DNA of 64,000 nt from Brevibacillus brevis (GCF_001039275.2 NZ_CP030117.1:2294001-2358000); one strand, 5' to 3'; positions 17,516 through 27,366 are shown, counted from the first letter of the stretch. The notes: generated by a model not told the origin, from the letters alone. A program made the numbers and translations.

Positions 17516-19710
17516 ATAAGCAAATTCGCGAAGCGGTACGGAATGGGAGTCAAGAATCTCTCGAAGAAGTGAGGTTTACAAAAGAGATGGAGTTGCGGAT
17601 CAGAGGTGCGATTGCACAGAGCAAACACAAGAACCGAAACAGAATATTCATGGCAGGATCACTTGCTGCTTGCTTGGCGGTAACTGCTGTGGGCATGCAC
17701 CAGCAAGGCTGGTTTTCGCAGATGCCGAGTGGAAAAAATTTAGCGAGTGCGGTCGCAACGACTGGAACGGATAAAAAGAATACAGAGGCAAAGCAGAACG
17801 GCGTAAAGGTATCGGCAGAAGAGGCGATTTTGCCCTTGAAAAAGGCGATCCCAGCTTTGAGCAACATGACAATAAGAGTGGATCGTACAAGCCATGGAAT
17901 CAGTGACCTCATGTTACTGGAAGGCGATAATGCGCGTGCCAATGTTGCTTATGATATACAGACAGGACAAATTGAGAGCTTTACAATCAATGGTGATCGA
18001 GGAGAACAGAAGGAAGAGAAATTGCCATCAGCCAAGACTGCGGAGAAAGCAGCAAACGCATTTCTACAAGCTTTCCTTGGGGAGGGAAGCCAGTCCTATC
18101 AGCACGTCGAGACTCAGATCTATACCGACGAGTATAAGGTAAAAGGCCCATGGATGAGCGTGAATTATCAACGTATGGAAAACGGCCAGCCCGTTCCGTT
18201 CGACGTATTGTCGGTTGGAATTGACGAACGTGAGCAAGTCGCGTTTTTCGGGCGATTAAACAAGAGCGAACAAGCCTTTTTCACCAAGCTGACAGATGCC
18301 ATGCCCGATTTGAGCCCATCCCTTCTTCTTTTGGATAAAGAAAAGAACCACGATGGCATGTCATTCATCTTGGGGAAAACGAACAAGGAGGGGCATCAGG
18401 TTTCGCTTGTGATCTATGGAAATGGTCAAGCACTGGAATCGTATAGACTTTTGAATAGGGATGAAAAGGAAGCAGCGAGCCGGAAAGAAGCAGAAGGAGA
18501 AAAAGCCTTGCAGCAAGAGCGACAGTTCCTGAACAAACTGCTCGGTGCGGATAGTGATAACTATCGGTTATTGGACGCCAACGATCCAGGGTTGTATCTG
18601 CGATATCATAACGAACTGCCAGTGTTGTCTGATGAAATTAGCATAATAACAACTGACTCTGGCCACGTCCAATCTTTTAGGATGGAGCCCGAAACATTCG
18701 AGCCGTCGCAGTACCCGGATGTATCGACTGCTGTGTCAGAAGAGGAAGCCATCAAAGAGCTGAGTGAGCATATGAAGCTTCGATACGTGCAGAACCCGAG
18801 AATACGGCCAGAATCAAGACAAGGGGAGAAGTGGCAACCTATTCTGGAGTACACACCCGCTGTTTCCTTCATGCAAAGAGGACGTGAAGATGGTACGGAG
18901 TGGCATATCGACGCGACCAATGGCAAGATTGTGTATGGAACGGGAGATAACGGGCTTGCTTATGATCAGTTGAATACGAAGGAAGCACATCCGATCGAAT
19001 CTCCAAAGGAATACGTCAAGGTTCGCTCCAAGGATGAGGCAAAAGCGTTGCTGCAAGCGGAATTCGGCATACAAGTGGATGACTCGACCTATAGAGAGAG
19101 TAACCGTGACGGACGCAAGGAATACGTCTGGAATGATAAAAATGACAAGTATATCGGCGTAGAAGTTCTCGCAGAAACAGGCAGTGTCGTCGGGCTGGGA
19201 TCACCGCGATCCGATACAGCAGTGACAGTCAAACGCGAGCAAGCGGAAGAGGCTGCACTTGCCTTTCTGCCTAAATACGTTGATCCAGGCATAAAAGAAG
19301 TGCAATTGGCGCAAGTCATACAGCCAGGCGAAGCGAATCCTGTGTCATCGGGCGAATGGGAATTCAGATATCTCATGAGCAAGGATGGCATTCCAGTACA
19401 GGATCGCGGGCAAAAAGCGGCTTATTCAGTAACAGTCGATCCGTCTTCTGGCAAAGTGACAAAGTTTGAAAACTACAGAGAGACGCACGAATTGGTGGAG
19501 CTTCCAGCATCCGACGAAATCGTCTCGAAAGACAAGGCTGTTGAGGCGTATTTACGCGTCATGCCTTTGAAGCTGGTCTATTTGATGAAAGATGTGGATG
19601 GGCAAAAATTAGCTCAACCAAAGCTGGCGTATGTGCCGTGGAGCGACGAAAAGCTGGCGGGCAAATATATTACTCTGGATGCCGTGACAGGCAAGATCAT
19701 CACCAAATAA
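17506..19710 (+). CDS. Membrane-anchored YcdB/PepSY-like protein, probable anti-sigma partner
   Basis: Large protein of 734 aa. It has a charged cytoplasmic N-terminus (residues 1-46), one transmembrane helix (about 47-65) and a very long outside part of repeated PepSY/YcdB-YcdC-like modules, with recurring patterns such as VSAEEAILPLKKAIP, VSEEEAIKELSEHMK and VKREQAEEAALAFLP. It overlaps the ECF sigma gene by 10 nt and has AAAGGAGG before ATG 17506. By context it should hold the sigma factor at the membrane and sense an envelope signal; no classical ZAS zinc motif is visible, so the binding mode is unknown. Confidence 0.8.
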   Translation: MDVDKQIREAVRNGSQESLEEVRFTKEMELRIRGAIAQSKHKNRNRIFMAGSLAACLAVTAVGMHQQGWFSQMPSGKNLASAVATTGTDKKNTEAKQNGVKVSAEEAILPLKKAIPALSNMTIRVDRTSHGISDLMLLEGDNARANVAYDIQTGQIESFTINGDRGEQKEEKLPSAKTAEKAANAFLQAFLGEGSQSYQHVETQIYTDEYKVKGPWMSVNYQRMENGQPVPFDVLSVGIDEREQVAFFGRLNKSEQAFFTKLTDAMPDLSPSLLLLDKEKNHDGMSFILGKTNKEGHQVSLVIYGNGQALESYRLLNRDEKEAASRKEAEGEKALQQERQFLNKLLGADSDNYRLLDANDPGLYLRYHNELPVLSDEISIITTDSGHVQSFRMEPETFEPSQYPDVSTAVSEEEAIKELSEHMKLRYVQNPRIRPESRQGEKWQPILEYTPAVSFMQRGREDGTEWHIDATNGKIVYGTGDNGLAYDQLNTKEAHPIESPKEYVKVRSKDEAKALLQAEFGIQVDDSTYRESNRDGRKEYVWNDKNDKYIGVEVLAETGSVVGLGSPRSDTAVTVKREQAEEAALAFLPKYVDPGIKEVQLAQVIQPGEANPVSSGEWEFRYLMSKDGIPVQDRGQKAAYSVTVDPSSGKVTKFENYRETHELVELPASDEIVSKDKAVEAYLRVMPLKLVYLMKDVDGQKLAQPKLAYVPWSDEKLAGKYITLDAVTGKIITK

Positions 19711-19719
19711 CAAGAAAAA

Positions 19720-19769
19720 AAGGCTATCCCGCAGCCATTCCTGATGGCTTTTGGGATAGCCTTTTTTAC
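19720..19769. terminator. Bidirectional terminator after the YcdB-like gene
   Basis: AAGGCTATCCC (19720-19730) pairs with GGGATAGCCTT (19753-19763), flanked by A7 and T6 runs. It also lies downstream of the minus-strand small gene at 19778. Confidence 0.88.
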
Positions 19770-19777
19770 ACACTTAT

Positions 19778-19885
19778 CTAACAGTCGTCACACGAGCACC
19801 CGATAATAACCAACAGGATAAACAGCACGAGCACGATTGCGAAGCAGTCACCGAAGAATCCGTTACCGCAGAAAGATGTACTCAT
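19778..19885 (-). CDS. YjcZ-like small sporulation membrane peptide
   Basis: A 35-aa peptide starting MSTSFCGNGFFGDCFAIVLV. A Gly/Cys-rich head is followed by one hydrophobic helix and a Cys/Asp-rich end (IIGCSCDDC). This is the layout of the YjcZ family of small spore-associated peptides. AAAGGAGGGG lies upstream of ATG 19885. It faces the preceding gene across a two-way terminator. A similar peptide is encoded at 54788. Confidence 0.8.
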   Translation of the reverse strand: MSTSFCGNGFFGDCFAIVLVLFILLVIIGCSCDDC

Positions 19886-20016
19886 CTTTGTTTCCCCTCC
19901 TTTCCGTTATACTCCAGTCTATACACGAATGCCGATATTGGACTGGGCGGATGCCCAGCTTAGGCAAAAATGGGCGCGTAAGAGGAGAGGCTCAGTAAAA
20001 AATAGACAATTCACAA

Positions 20017-20046
20017 TTGACGAGGAGACAACGGGGGTGTTAAGAT
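20017..20046 (+). promoter_or_regulatory. Possible promoter of the SAM riboswitch transcript
   Basis: TTGACG (20017-20022), an 18-nt spacer and TAAGAT (20041-20046) lie about 50 nt before the aptamer. The -10 is weak. Confidence 0.4.
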
Positions 20047-20098
20047 ACTTGCAAACATTCAAGACATTACGCATAACAACTAAATGACAAGTGTACGA

Positions 20099-20263
20099 CT
20101 CTTATCCAGAGAGGCAGAGGGACTGGCCTGATGAAGCCTCGGCAACCGGTAAAAATCCGGTGCCAATTCCAGCAAAGCTACGTGCTTTGAAAGATAAGAG
20201 GATGTCTCAGGCGTTTTCGTATCTGCTGACAAATCCTCTTCTTTCAAAGAAGAGGATTTTTTT
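20099..20263 (+). promoter_or_regulatory. SAM-I (S-box) riboswitch with terminator
   Basis: The P1 arms are CTCTTATC (20099-20106) and GATAAGAG (20193-20200). Between them is the S-box core AGAGGGACTGGCC, GATGAAGCCTCGGCAACC and a CCGGT/ACCGG-type helix. Downstream, AATCCTCTTC and GAAGAGGATT (20232-20258) form a terminator with a T7 run. AAGAGGAT at 20197-20204 can pair with the terminator 5' arm, giving the antiterminator. High SAM should switch off metH-yitJ. Confidence 0.95.
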
Positions 20264-20321
20264 ATTTTATTTACCCAATTACAGAGAATAAGCCGATGCT
20301 AGGGAGAAAAGGGGCACGTCA

Positions 20322-23300
20322 ATGAAACCAACTTTTCGCGAACAGCTTTCCCGGAAAATTCTGATTCTGGACGGTGCAATGGGCACCATGCTTCAACAGG
20401 CGAACCTGACTGCTGATGATTTCGGCGGTGAAGCCTATGATGGCTGTAATGAACTCCTGAACCTGACCAGACCAGATGTGATCCGTTCCATTCATGAGAA
20501 ATATTTAGAGGCGGGCGCAGACATCGTCGAGACAAACACGTTTGGTGCTGCTTCCATCGTTTTGGCCGAGTATGATGTGCCGGAGAAAGACCTTGAGATC
20601 AATATAGCGGCAGCTCGCTTGGCCAGAGAAGCGGTGGATGCCTATTCCACAGAGGAGTGGCCGCGTTTTGTAGCAGGTGCAATGGGACCTACGACCAAAA
20701 CCCTTTCGTTGACAGGCGGTGTTACATTCGAAGAACTGGTCGAGGCGTATTATCGTCAGGCAAAAGGTCTGATTCTCGGCGGCTCCGATGTTCTTCTTTT
20801 GGAAACCTCGCAAGATACGTTGAACGTCAAGGCTGGTGGAATTGGGATTCGCAAAGCTTTTGAAGAGCTTGGACAGGAGCTCCCGGTGATGCTGTCAGGT
20901 ACGATTGAGCCGATGGGCACGACACTGGCGGGCCAAAACATCGAGGCGTTTTACATCTCCTTGGAGCATATAAAGCCAGTCTCCATCGGTCTGAACTGTG
21001 CGACAGGCCCAGAGTTCATGCGTGATCATCTGCGGACACTGTCAGGAATTGCCCAATGTGCGGTTAGCTGTTATCCAAACGCAGGCTTGCCAGACGAGAA
21101 CGGCCATTACCATGAAACGCCACAAGGACTTGCCTCCAAAATGCTGGCGTTTGCTGAACAGGGCTGGATAAACGTCGCTGGCGGCTGCTGCGGAACAACG
21201 CCTGACCATATTCAAGCGATGGCAGAAGCATTGAAAGACTGCAAGCCGCGCAGTGCAGCCGTAGAAACGCTGAGCGCGGTCTCCGGGATCGAGGTCGTTT
21301 ACGTCGAAGATGACAATCGTCCCCTGCTAGTAGGGGAGAGGACCAATGTCATTGGTTCCAAAAAATTCCGTGAAATGATTGCAGCTGGTCACTATGAAGA
21401 AGCATCCGATATTGCCCGGGCCCAAGTAAAGCGAGGCGCACATGTCATCGATATATGCTTGGCTGATCCTGACCGTGATGAATACGAAGATATGGAAAAA
21501 TTCCTACAGTTCATCGTGAAAAAAGTAAAAGCGCCCCTCATGATCGACTCGACAGATGCCAAGGTCATGGAGCTGGGACTTCGCTACTCACAAGGGAAGG
21601 CCATTCTCAACTCGATCAACTTGGAAGACGGGTTGGAGCGATTTGAGGAAGTCGTTCCGCTTATTCACAAGTTCGGTGCCTCCGTTGTCGTTGGAACGAT
21701 TGAGGAAGCAGGTATGGCTATCACGCGCGAAAAGAAGCTGGAGGTCGCGCAACGCTCATATGACCTTCTTGTCAACCAGTATGGAATAAAGCCACAGGAT
21801 ATTATTTTCGATCCACTCGTCTTTCCAGTAGGGACAGGGGATGAACAATACATCGGCTCTGCAAAGGAAACGGTAGAAGGCATTCGTTTGATCAAACAAG
21901 CAATGCCTGCTTGCAAGACGATCCTGGGTGTCAGTAACGTTTCCTTCGGCTTGCCTCCTGCGGGTCGGGAAGTGCTGAATGCGGTCTTCTTGTATCACAC
22001 GACTCTCGCAGGGCTTGATTACGCCATCGTCAACACGGAAAAGCTGGAACGCTACGCTTCGATTCCAGAAGACGAGAGAAAGCTGGCAGAAGCCCTTCTA
22101 TTCGAGACAAATGATGAGACATTGGCGGCCTTCACCGAATTTTATCGCCAAAAGAAAAAGGAAGTCAGTGTGGAAGTATCCTCGTTAACACTCGAGGAAC
22201 GCTTGGCCCGTTATGTTGTCGAAGGCTCCAAGGATGGTCTGGTGGAAGACCTGAAGCTGGCTTTGGATAAATACACACCGCTCGAGATCATCAACGGTCC
22301 GTTGATGACTGGGATGGAAGAGGTCGGTCGCCTGTTCAACGGAAACCAACTGATCGTGGCAGAAGTGTTGCAGAGCGCGGAAGTGATGAAGGCATCCGTA
22401 TCGTTTTTAGAGCCATTCATGGAAAAAAGCGATGCCGCTGCCAAGGGGAAAATCTTGCTGGCGACAGTCAAGGGCGATGTACACGACATCGGAAAAAACC
22501 TCGTGGAAATTATCTTGTCAAACAACGGCTACAATGTCGTAAACCTGGGGATCAAGGTACCGCCAGAGCAACTGATTGCCGCTTGCAGAGAAGAAAAGCC
22601 GGATGCCATCGGTCTTTCTGGACTCTTGGTAAAATCCGCACAGCAAATGGTCATTACTGCACAAGACCTGCGTGATGCAGGCATTGATATCCCGATGATG
22701 GTAGGCGGTGCGGCGTTGACGCGCAAGTTCACATCGAACCGGATCGCACCGGAATACCGTGGAATTGTTTTATACGCAAAAGATGCCATGGATGGTCTGG
22801 AGCTCGTGAATCGTCTGCAAAATCCGGAGGAACGTGATCGCTTGGTAGAGGAACAGCAGCATCTGCTGGAAGCAGTTGCAACGGCTCAGCCTGTTGTCGA
22901 GGAGAAAAAAGCACCATTGCCAGCTCGCTCAGCCATCAGCAGAACCGTTCCAATCCATCTGCCGCCTGATTGTGAACGACATGTTTTGCGACAATATCCG
23001 CTCAGCCATTTGCAACCATATTTGAACCTGCGGATGCTCCTCGGAAAACACCTCGGTGTTCGCGGAAATGTAGATAGATTGATAGAGGCAGGCGACGAGA
23101 AGGTACTGGAACTGTATGGCATTGTGGAAGAACTATTAAATGAAGCGAAGCAAAAAGGAACCATTACGACACACGGTGTGTATCAGTTCTTCCCGGCTCA
23201 GTCAGATGGCAACGATATTTTGGTCTATGATCCAAAAGACCACAGCAAGCTGCTGGAGCGCTTTTCGTTCCCGCGTCAATTGGAAGAACCTCATCTTTGC

Positions 23301-23768
23301 CTGTCCGACTTCTTGCGACCAGTGGAGAGCAAGGAAATGGATTATGTCGGATTCCTGACCGTAACGGCTGGGGGCGGGATTCGCGAAAAATCTACAGAGC
23401 TAAAAGAGCGTGGTGACTACTTGCGCTCTCATGTCCTCCAAGCCTTGGCATTGGAGCTGGCAGAGGCATTTGCTGAGCGAATTCACCACGTCATGCGCGA
23501 CGTGTGGGGCATACCGGACCCGGTTGAGATGACGATGCTTGAGCGCTTCGGTGCTAGATATCAGGGCATTCGTGTCTCCTTCGGTTATCCTGCTTGCCCG
23601 AACCTGGAAGATCAGGCGCAGTTGTTCCGTCTGTTGCGTCCGGAGGATATCGGCGTTCAGCTGACAGAGGGCTTCATGATGGAGCCAGAAGCTTCCGTAT
23701 CGGCGATGGTATTTGCTCACCCTGAAGCGCGTTATTTCAATGCAGGTCCATCCATTTTTGAAGTGTAA
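20322..23768 (+). CDS. metH: Cobalamin-dependent methionine synthase
   Basis: Transfers a methyl group from methyltetrahydrofolate through cobalamin to homocysteine; 1148 aa with all modules present. These are the N-terminal homocysteine/zinc domain (DGAMGTMLQQ, GLNCATGP, GGCCGTTP), the pterin-binding domain (LLVGERTNVIGSKKF) and the cap/B12-binding domain (GDVHDIGKN at about 718-726, with the cobalt-ligating His). The C-terminal SAM-binding reactivation domain (about 880-1148) includes GYPACPNLEDQAQLF. It is controlled by the S-box leader and followed by yitJ in the same direction. Presence of MetH implies cobalamin uptake or synthesis in this organism. Confidence 0.97.
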   Translation: MKPTFREQLSRKILILDGAMGTMLQQANLTADDFGGEAYDGCNELLNLTRPDVIRSIHEKYLEAGADIVETNTFGAASIVLAEYDVPEKDLEINIAAARLAREAVDAYSTEEWPRFVAGAMGPTTKTLSLTGGVTFEELVEAYYRQAKGLILGGSDVLLLETSQDTLNVKAGGIGIRKAFEELGQELPVMLSGTIEPMGTTLAGQNIEAFYISLEHIKPVSIGLNCATGPEFMRDHLRTLSGIAQCAVSCYPNAGLPDENGHYHETPQGLASKMLAFAEQGWINVAGGCCGTTPDHIQAMAEALKDCKPRSAAVETLSAVSGIEVVYVEDDNRPLLVGERTNVIGSKKFREMIAAGHYEEASDIARAQVKRGAHVIDICLADPDRDEYEDMEKFLQFIVKKVKAPLMIDSTDAKVMELGLRYSQGKAILNSINLEDGLERFEEVVPLIHKFGASVVVGTIEEAGMAITREKKLEVAQRSYDLLVNQYGIKPQDIIFDPLVFPVGTGDEQYIGSAKETVEGIRLIKQAMPACKTILGVSNVSFGLPPAGREVLNAVFLYHTTLAGLDYAIVNTEKLERYASIPEDERKLAEALLFETNDETLAAFTEFYRQKKKEVSVEVSSLTLEERLARYVVEGSKDGLVEDLKLALDKYTPLEIINGPLMTGMEEVGRLFNGNQLIVAEVLQSAEVMKASVSFLEPFMEKSDAAAKGKILLATVKGDVHDIGKNLVEIILSNNGYNVVNLGIKVPPEQLIAACREEKPDAIGLSGLLVKSAQQMVITAQDLRDAGIDIPMMVGGAALTRKFTSNRIAPEYRGIVLYAKDAMDGLELVNRLQNPEERDRLVEEQQHLLEAVATAQPVVEEKKAPLPARSAISRTVPIHLPPDCERHVLRQYPLSHLQPYLNLRMLLGKHLGVRGNVDRLIEAGDEKVLELYGIVEELLNEAKQKGTITTHGVYQFFPAQSDGNDILVYDPKDHSKLLERFSFPRQLEEPHLCLSDFLRPVESKEMDYVGFLTVTAGGGIREKSTELKERGDYLRSHVLQALALELAEAFAERIHHVMRDVWGIPDPVEMTMLERFGARYQGIRVSFGYPACPNLEDQAQLFRLLRPEDIGVQLTEGFMMEPEASVSAMVFAHPEARYFNAGPSIFEV

Positions 23769-23799
23769 AGATAATGAATATGGGAGAGAAGGGATTGAG

Positions 23800-25665
23800 T
23801 TGACGACGAGAAAGAAAGATTTACGAGCCTATTTGAAAGACCACTTGCTAGTCGGAGATGGTGCGATGGCGACCCAGCTGCACGGGCTGGGCGTCCCGGT
23901 TGGCGTCAGCTTTGAGGAGCTGTGTTTATCCAATCCTCGTTTGGTACATGAAGTTCATACGTCCTACTATCAGGCTGGTGCACGTTTCCTGGAGACAAAT
24001 ACGTATTCTGCCAACCGAGATGCGTTGAGTCGTTACGGTCTGGAGCATAAGGTAGCACGAATTAACCGGCTCGCAGTCGCTATTGCACGGGAAGCCGCAC
24101 AGGATGATGCTTATGTGGCTGGGAGCATCGGATCGATTTTGGCTGGACGGGTAAAGAAAAAGGTTTTGGATGAATACCGTGACCAGTATGAGGAACAGGC
24201 GATTGCACTGTTGCATGCGGGGGTAGACGGACTGATTCTGGAGACGTTCCTGGACTTGGAGGAGCTGCTTCTGGCGATTGAGGTTATCCGTCCACTCACA
24301 GATGTACCTGTAATCGCGCAGTTAGCCACATTGGAAGTAGGGCGCACACGTGATGGTTACGCTCTGACAGACGCTTTTTCCGAGCTGAAAGCCGCAGGCG
24401 CTGACGTGATCGGACTGAACTGTCGCCTTGGTCCCGCTGAATTACTACGCTCGTTTGAAAATACAGTGATACCAGAAGATGCACTCTTATCCGTATTCCC
24501 GAACGCGGGGCGTCTGGGGATGACTGACGGAGAATACGCTTTTAAATCATCACCTGAATATTTTGGACAAAGTGCACTTCGCTTGCGTGAGCAGGGGGTA
24601 CGCTTGATTGGTGGATGTTGCGGAACCACACCTGCACATGTGAAGGCGATTGCGGATGCACTTGAGTCACTTGAGCCGCAAGCGCGTGTGAACCCAACCA
24701 TCGTGGCTGGAGATCGTCCTTCGATTTCTGTGCAGAACACGAGGGAGAGGGAGAAACCAAGCATTGTCGAGCGCGTAAAAACAGCAACGACGATTATTGT
24801 CGAGTTTGATCCGCCGCGTGATCTGGATGCAGACCAATTTCTAGACGGATGCTGCGAGCTGCACAAAGCAGGAGCGGATGCCATTACGCTGGCGGATAAC
24901 TCGTTGGCGACCGTGCGGATGAGCAACATGGCTCTCGGGGCACTCATGAAGGGCAGGCATGGAATCGATCCGCTCTTGCACATTGCTTGCCGCGACCGCA
25001 ATCTGATTGGGCAGCAATCGCACTTAATGGGGCTGCACGCTTTGGGGATCGATCAAATATTGGTGATTACTGGCGATCCATCGCGTTTTGGGGACTTGCC
25101 AGGTGCCAGCTCGGTATTTGATGTAACCTCGTTTGATCTGATTCGCATGGTGAAGCAGTTGAACGAAGGTGTTTCGTTCTCAGGACGTCCGTTAAAGCAA
25201 AAAGCCCAGTTCATCGTGGGCGCAGCCTTTAACCCGAATGTCCGAAATATGGATGCTGCCGTTGCGCGTTTGGAAAAGAAGGTCGAGGCAGGCGCGGATT
25301 ACATTATGACGCAACCTGTATACGATGCTGAGTCCATTCGGAATGTGTACGAGGCGACGAAGCATATCGGCATTCCTGTCTTTATCGGGATCATGCCGCT
25401 GACCAGCTCGCGCAATGCGGAGTTCCTGCATAATGAAGTGCCGGGAATCAAGCTGTCGACAGAGGCTCTCGACCGGATGAAAAAGGTACAGGGAGAGGCC
25501 GCCCGACAGGAAGGAATCGCGATCGCGAAGGAATTGGTCGACACGGCCGTACGTTACTTCAATGGCATCTATCTGATTACACCTTTCAATTATTACGAGA
25601 TGGCGGCAGAGCTCATTCAATATACGCGCCAGCAAAGCTCATTGGTGAAGCTGGCCCAGATTTAA
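23800..25665 (+). CDS. yitJ: Bifunctional homocysteine S-methyltransferase / methylenetetrahydrofolate reductase
   Basis: Fusion protein of 621 aa. The N-terminal half (about 1-300) is a zinc-dependent homocysteine methyltransferase domain (GDGAMATQLHGLG, GLNCRLGP, GGCCGTTPAH). The C-terminal half (about 320-621) is an MTHFR flavoprotein domain (VEFDPPRDLDADQF, then GDPSRFGDLPGASSVFD). The same domain order occurs in B. subtilis YitJ. I start at TTG 23800, with GAGAGAAGGGA just upstream; no in-frame ATG fits. It lies 31 nt after metH, so it supplies methyl-THF to MetH under the same SAM control. Confidence 0.92.
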   Translation: MTTRKKDLRAYLKDHLLVGDGAMATQLHGLGVPVGVSFEELCLSNPRLVHEVHTSYYQAGARFLETNTYSANRDALSRYGLEHKVARINRLAVAIAREAAQDDAYVAGSIGSILAGRVKKKVLDEYRDQYEEQAIALLHAGVDGLILETFLDLEELLLAIEVIRPLTDVPVIAQLATLEVGRTRDGYALTDAFSELKAAGADVIGLNCRLGPAELLRSFENTVIPEDALLSVFPNAGRLGMTDGEYAFKSSPEYFGQSALRLREQGVRLIGGCCGTTPAHVKAIADALESLEPQARVNPTIVAGDRPSISVQNTREREKPSIVERVKTATTIIVEFDPPRDLDADQFLDGCCELHKAGADAITLADNSLATVRMSNMALGALMKGRHGIDPLLHIACRDRNLIGQQSHLMGLHALGIDQILVITGDPSRFGDLPGASSVFDVTSFDLIRMVKQLNEGVSFSGRPLKQKAQFIVGAAFNPNVRNMDAAVARLEKKVEAGADYIMTQPVYDAESIRNVYEATKHIGIPVFIGIMPLTSSRNAEFLHNEVPGIKLSTEALDRMKKVQGEAARQEGIAIAKELVDTAVRYFNGIYLITPFNYYEMAAELIQYTRQQSSLVKLAQI

Positions 25666-25688
25666 CGGTATACGCCAGTTAAATAGAG

Positions 25689-25742
25689 AAGGCCTATGTG
25701 TATAGACAGGCTATAGCCTTGTGTCTATTATACATGGGCCTT
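25689..25742. terminator. Long imperfect hairpin between yitJ and the CotS-like gene
   Basis: AAGGCCTATGTGTATAGACA (25689-25708) pairs almost fully with a complementary arm at 25722-25742, with a smaller GGCTATAGCC hairpin inside. It overlaps the 3' end of the minus-strand gene. It probably terminates convergent transcription, although it has no long T-run. Confidence 0.5.
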
Positions 25743-26714
25743 CATTTCGTCTAACATAAAGGCAGTCTTGAGAGCTTCCCGATTGCAAAACTGTTGGATC
25801 TCAGCAAGGCTCATCTGGGCATACAGCTTCTTGCGTAAAAAACGTTCAATAATATGTGGGAAAGCGAGATCGATAAAGAGCAAATGCAGTTGCTCAATCG
25901 ACAGGGGATTTTCTTGGAGATAGCCACGCAATAAATGAGAGAACAATTCCTCGTTCCACTGATCATTTTTTCGCATAGCAAGGGATAGAACACGGGCAAT
26001 GTCTTTGGACGGGAAATCGTAACGAACGTCCTCCCAGTCAATGATCGCAATTCTTTGATTACTGACGAGCAAATTCCCATTGTTAAAATCGCCGTGACAG
26101 AGAAAGTGGTTGCGCAGTGGTTCCTTTTTCCACTTCGAGAAGTACCGAGAGGATAGCAAATGTTCTTTGGCTGTCCTGCCCGCTTGTTTAAAAAAAGGAA
26201 GGTATTCCGCGATAACAGCGTATTTTTGATCTTTCTTCCCGGCATGTCGAAGTTCCCACTTCTCAATAGCAGCTAAATCTGCCTTGTACTCCCCGGACCA
26301 TTTTTCTGCGCCATGGTAAAGCTCGCCATACCTGGAGGAAAAACCGAGCGACCTTGCATGAAATTTGCCTAATACGATGCCGATCCGTTCCATTCGAATA
26401 GGGGAGTTATACGCAATATTTGCCCAGGATAGCCTTTTATGGAGAACGAGAACCTTTTCTTTATGAGTTATGTAACGCTTATTGTTTTCGGTACGTTGAA
26501 TGTCGGGGATGAGCACACCGTTTTTGCGCAAATGCGCTTCTGCATTCAAAATGAAATGTAAACGTTCCTTTTCCATAGTGAAAACTTTTCCGATGAATTT
26601 GCCATTGGTTGTTTCCAGGTAAATGACAAGTGATTTGGATGTATCCCGAATGGTTTTGTGATGCAAAACAGTCATGGCGTATCTGTTCTGGATTTTTTTG
26701 ATGAGGTCGTCCAC
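25728..26714 (-). CDS. CotS/YsxE-like spore coat kinase-fold protein
   Basis: Protein of 328 aa with an aminoglycoside phosphotransferase/CotS fold. The catalytic loop is LCHGDFNNGNLLV (His, Asp, Asn) and the metal-binding Asp is in IAIIDWEDVRYDFPSKDIARV. CotS-family members are spore coat proteins in Bacillus. I choose GTG 26714 because AAGGAGGG lies 9 nt upstream; an upstream TTG at 26735 would place that ribosome site inside the coding region. It is probably expressed during sporulation. A small-molecule kinase role remains possible because the catalytic residues are intact. Confidence 0.75.
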   Translation of the reverse strand: MDDLIKKIQNRYAMTVLHHKTIRDTSKSLVIYLETTNGKFIGKVFTMEKERLHFILNAEAHLRKNGVLIPDIQRTENNKRYITHKEKVLVLHKRLSWANIAYNSPIRMERIGIVLGKFHARSLGFSSRYGELYHGAEKWSGEYKADLAAIEKWELRHAGKKDQKYAVIAEYLPFFKQAGRTAKEHLLSSRYFSKWKKEPLRNHFLCHGDFNNGNLLVSNQRIAIIDWEDVRYDFPSKDIARVLSLAMRKNDQWNEELFSHLLRGYLQENPLSIEQLHLLFIDLAFPHIIERFLRKKLYAQMSLAEIQQFCNREALKTAFMLDEMKAHV

Positions 26715-26787
26715 TGCTGATGACCCTCCTTGCAAACAGAGCTACAAGTATTGTACGGAAGAAGAGCAGTGATTGACACAGAAGGAA

Positions 26788-27366
26788 CTATTCACCAGGC
26801 AAGGGAAGAGGGTGCCAATTCATCTCGCGTAAAAAATGACTCAGCTCCGTAAACTTGGCGATTCGTTCCTCACGGGTAAAAGATGCGTTAGCCCCACTGG
26901 TAGACGGGACGACAAACACATAGCTGCCAGACCAGTCCTCCGTCCCAAAGTACCTGATTGTCTGTAGCCCCAGTGATATTGCTTCTTTCTTTTGTCCGGT
27001 CGCGTGACGAAAAGCAGTAATGCCGTTAAAACAAATGACACGAGGTCGGTAGGTCTGGATCATTTGGACGAACAGCTCTGCACCTGTGGCATAATCCTCA
27101 TTACGCAGGTCTGTTGCGGAGCGGGTAGGACGTGAGACCAGATCGGTAATTCCATAGTTGTAATCTAAAAGGGTAGCGGTTTCCTCGGGCAAGAGCTTGT
27201 GAGGGGTCAGGCCGCCTTCGTACAATCCGCGCCAAAACAGGTTGGCTGGATTGGCGTAGTGGAAACCCGTCGTAGCTGATATACGTCCTGGATTGATACC
27301 GCAAAATAAAACCGCCAAATCGCGGCGAATGTATGTGGGCAACCATTTTTCTGTGAACTCGACCAA
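26788..27366 (-). CDS. mug: Mug/TDG-type mismatch-specific uracil/thymine-DNA glycosylase
   Basis: DNA repair enzyme of 192 aa removing uracil or ethenocytosine opposite guanine. Motif 1 is GINPGRISATTGFHYANPAN, with the catalytic-loop Asn, as in E. coli Mug. The GITDLVSRPT segment is present, and motif 2 is seen as VVPSTSGAN. The start is TTG 27366 with AGGAGGGG 5 nt upstream. It is co-directional with the CotS-like gene downstream. Confidence 0.85.
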   Translation of the reverse strand: MVEFTEKWLPTYIRRDLAVLFCGINPGRISATTGFHYANPANLFWRGLYEGGLTPHKLLPEETATLLDYNYGITDLVSRPTRSATDLRNEDYATGAELFVQMIQTYRPRVICFNGITAFRHATGQKKEAISLGLQTIRYFGTEDWSGSYVFVVPSTSGANASFTREERIAKFTELSHFLREMNWHPLPLPGE

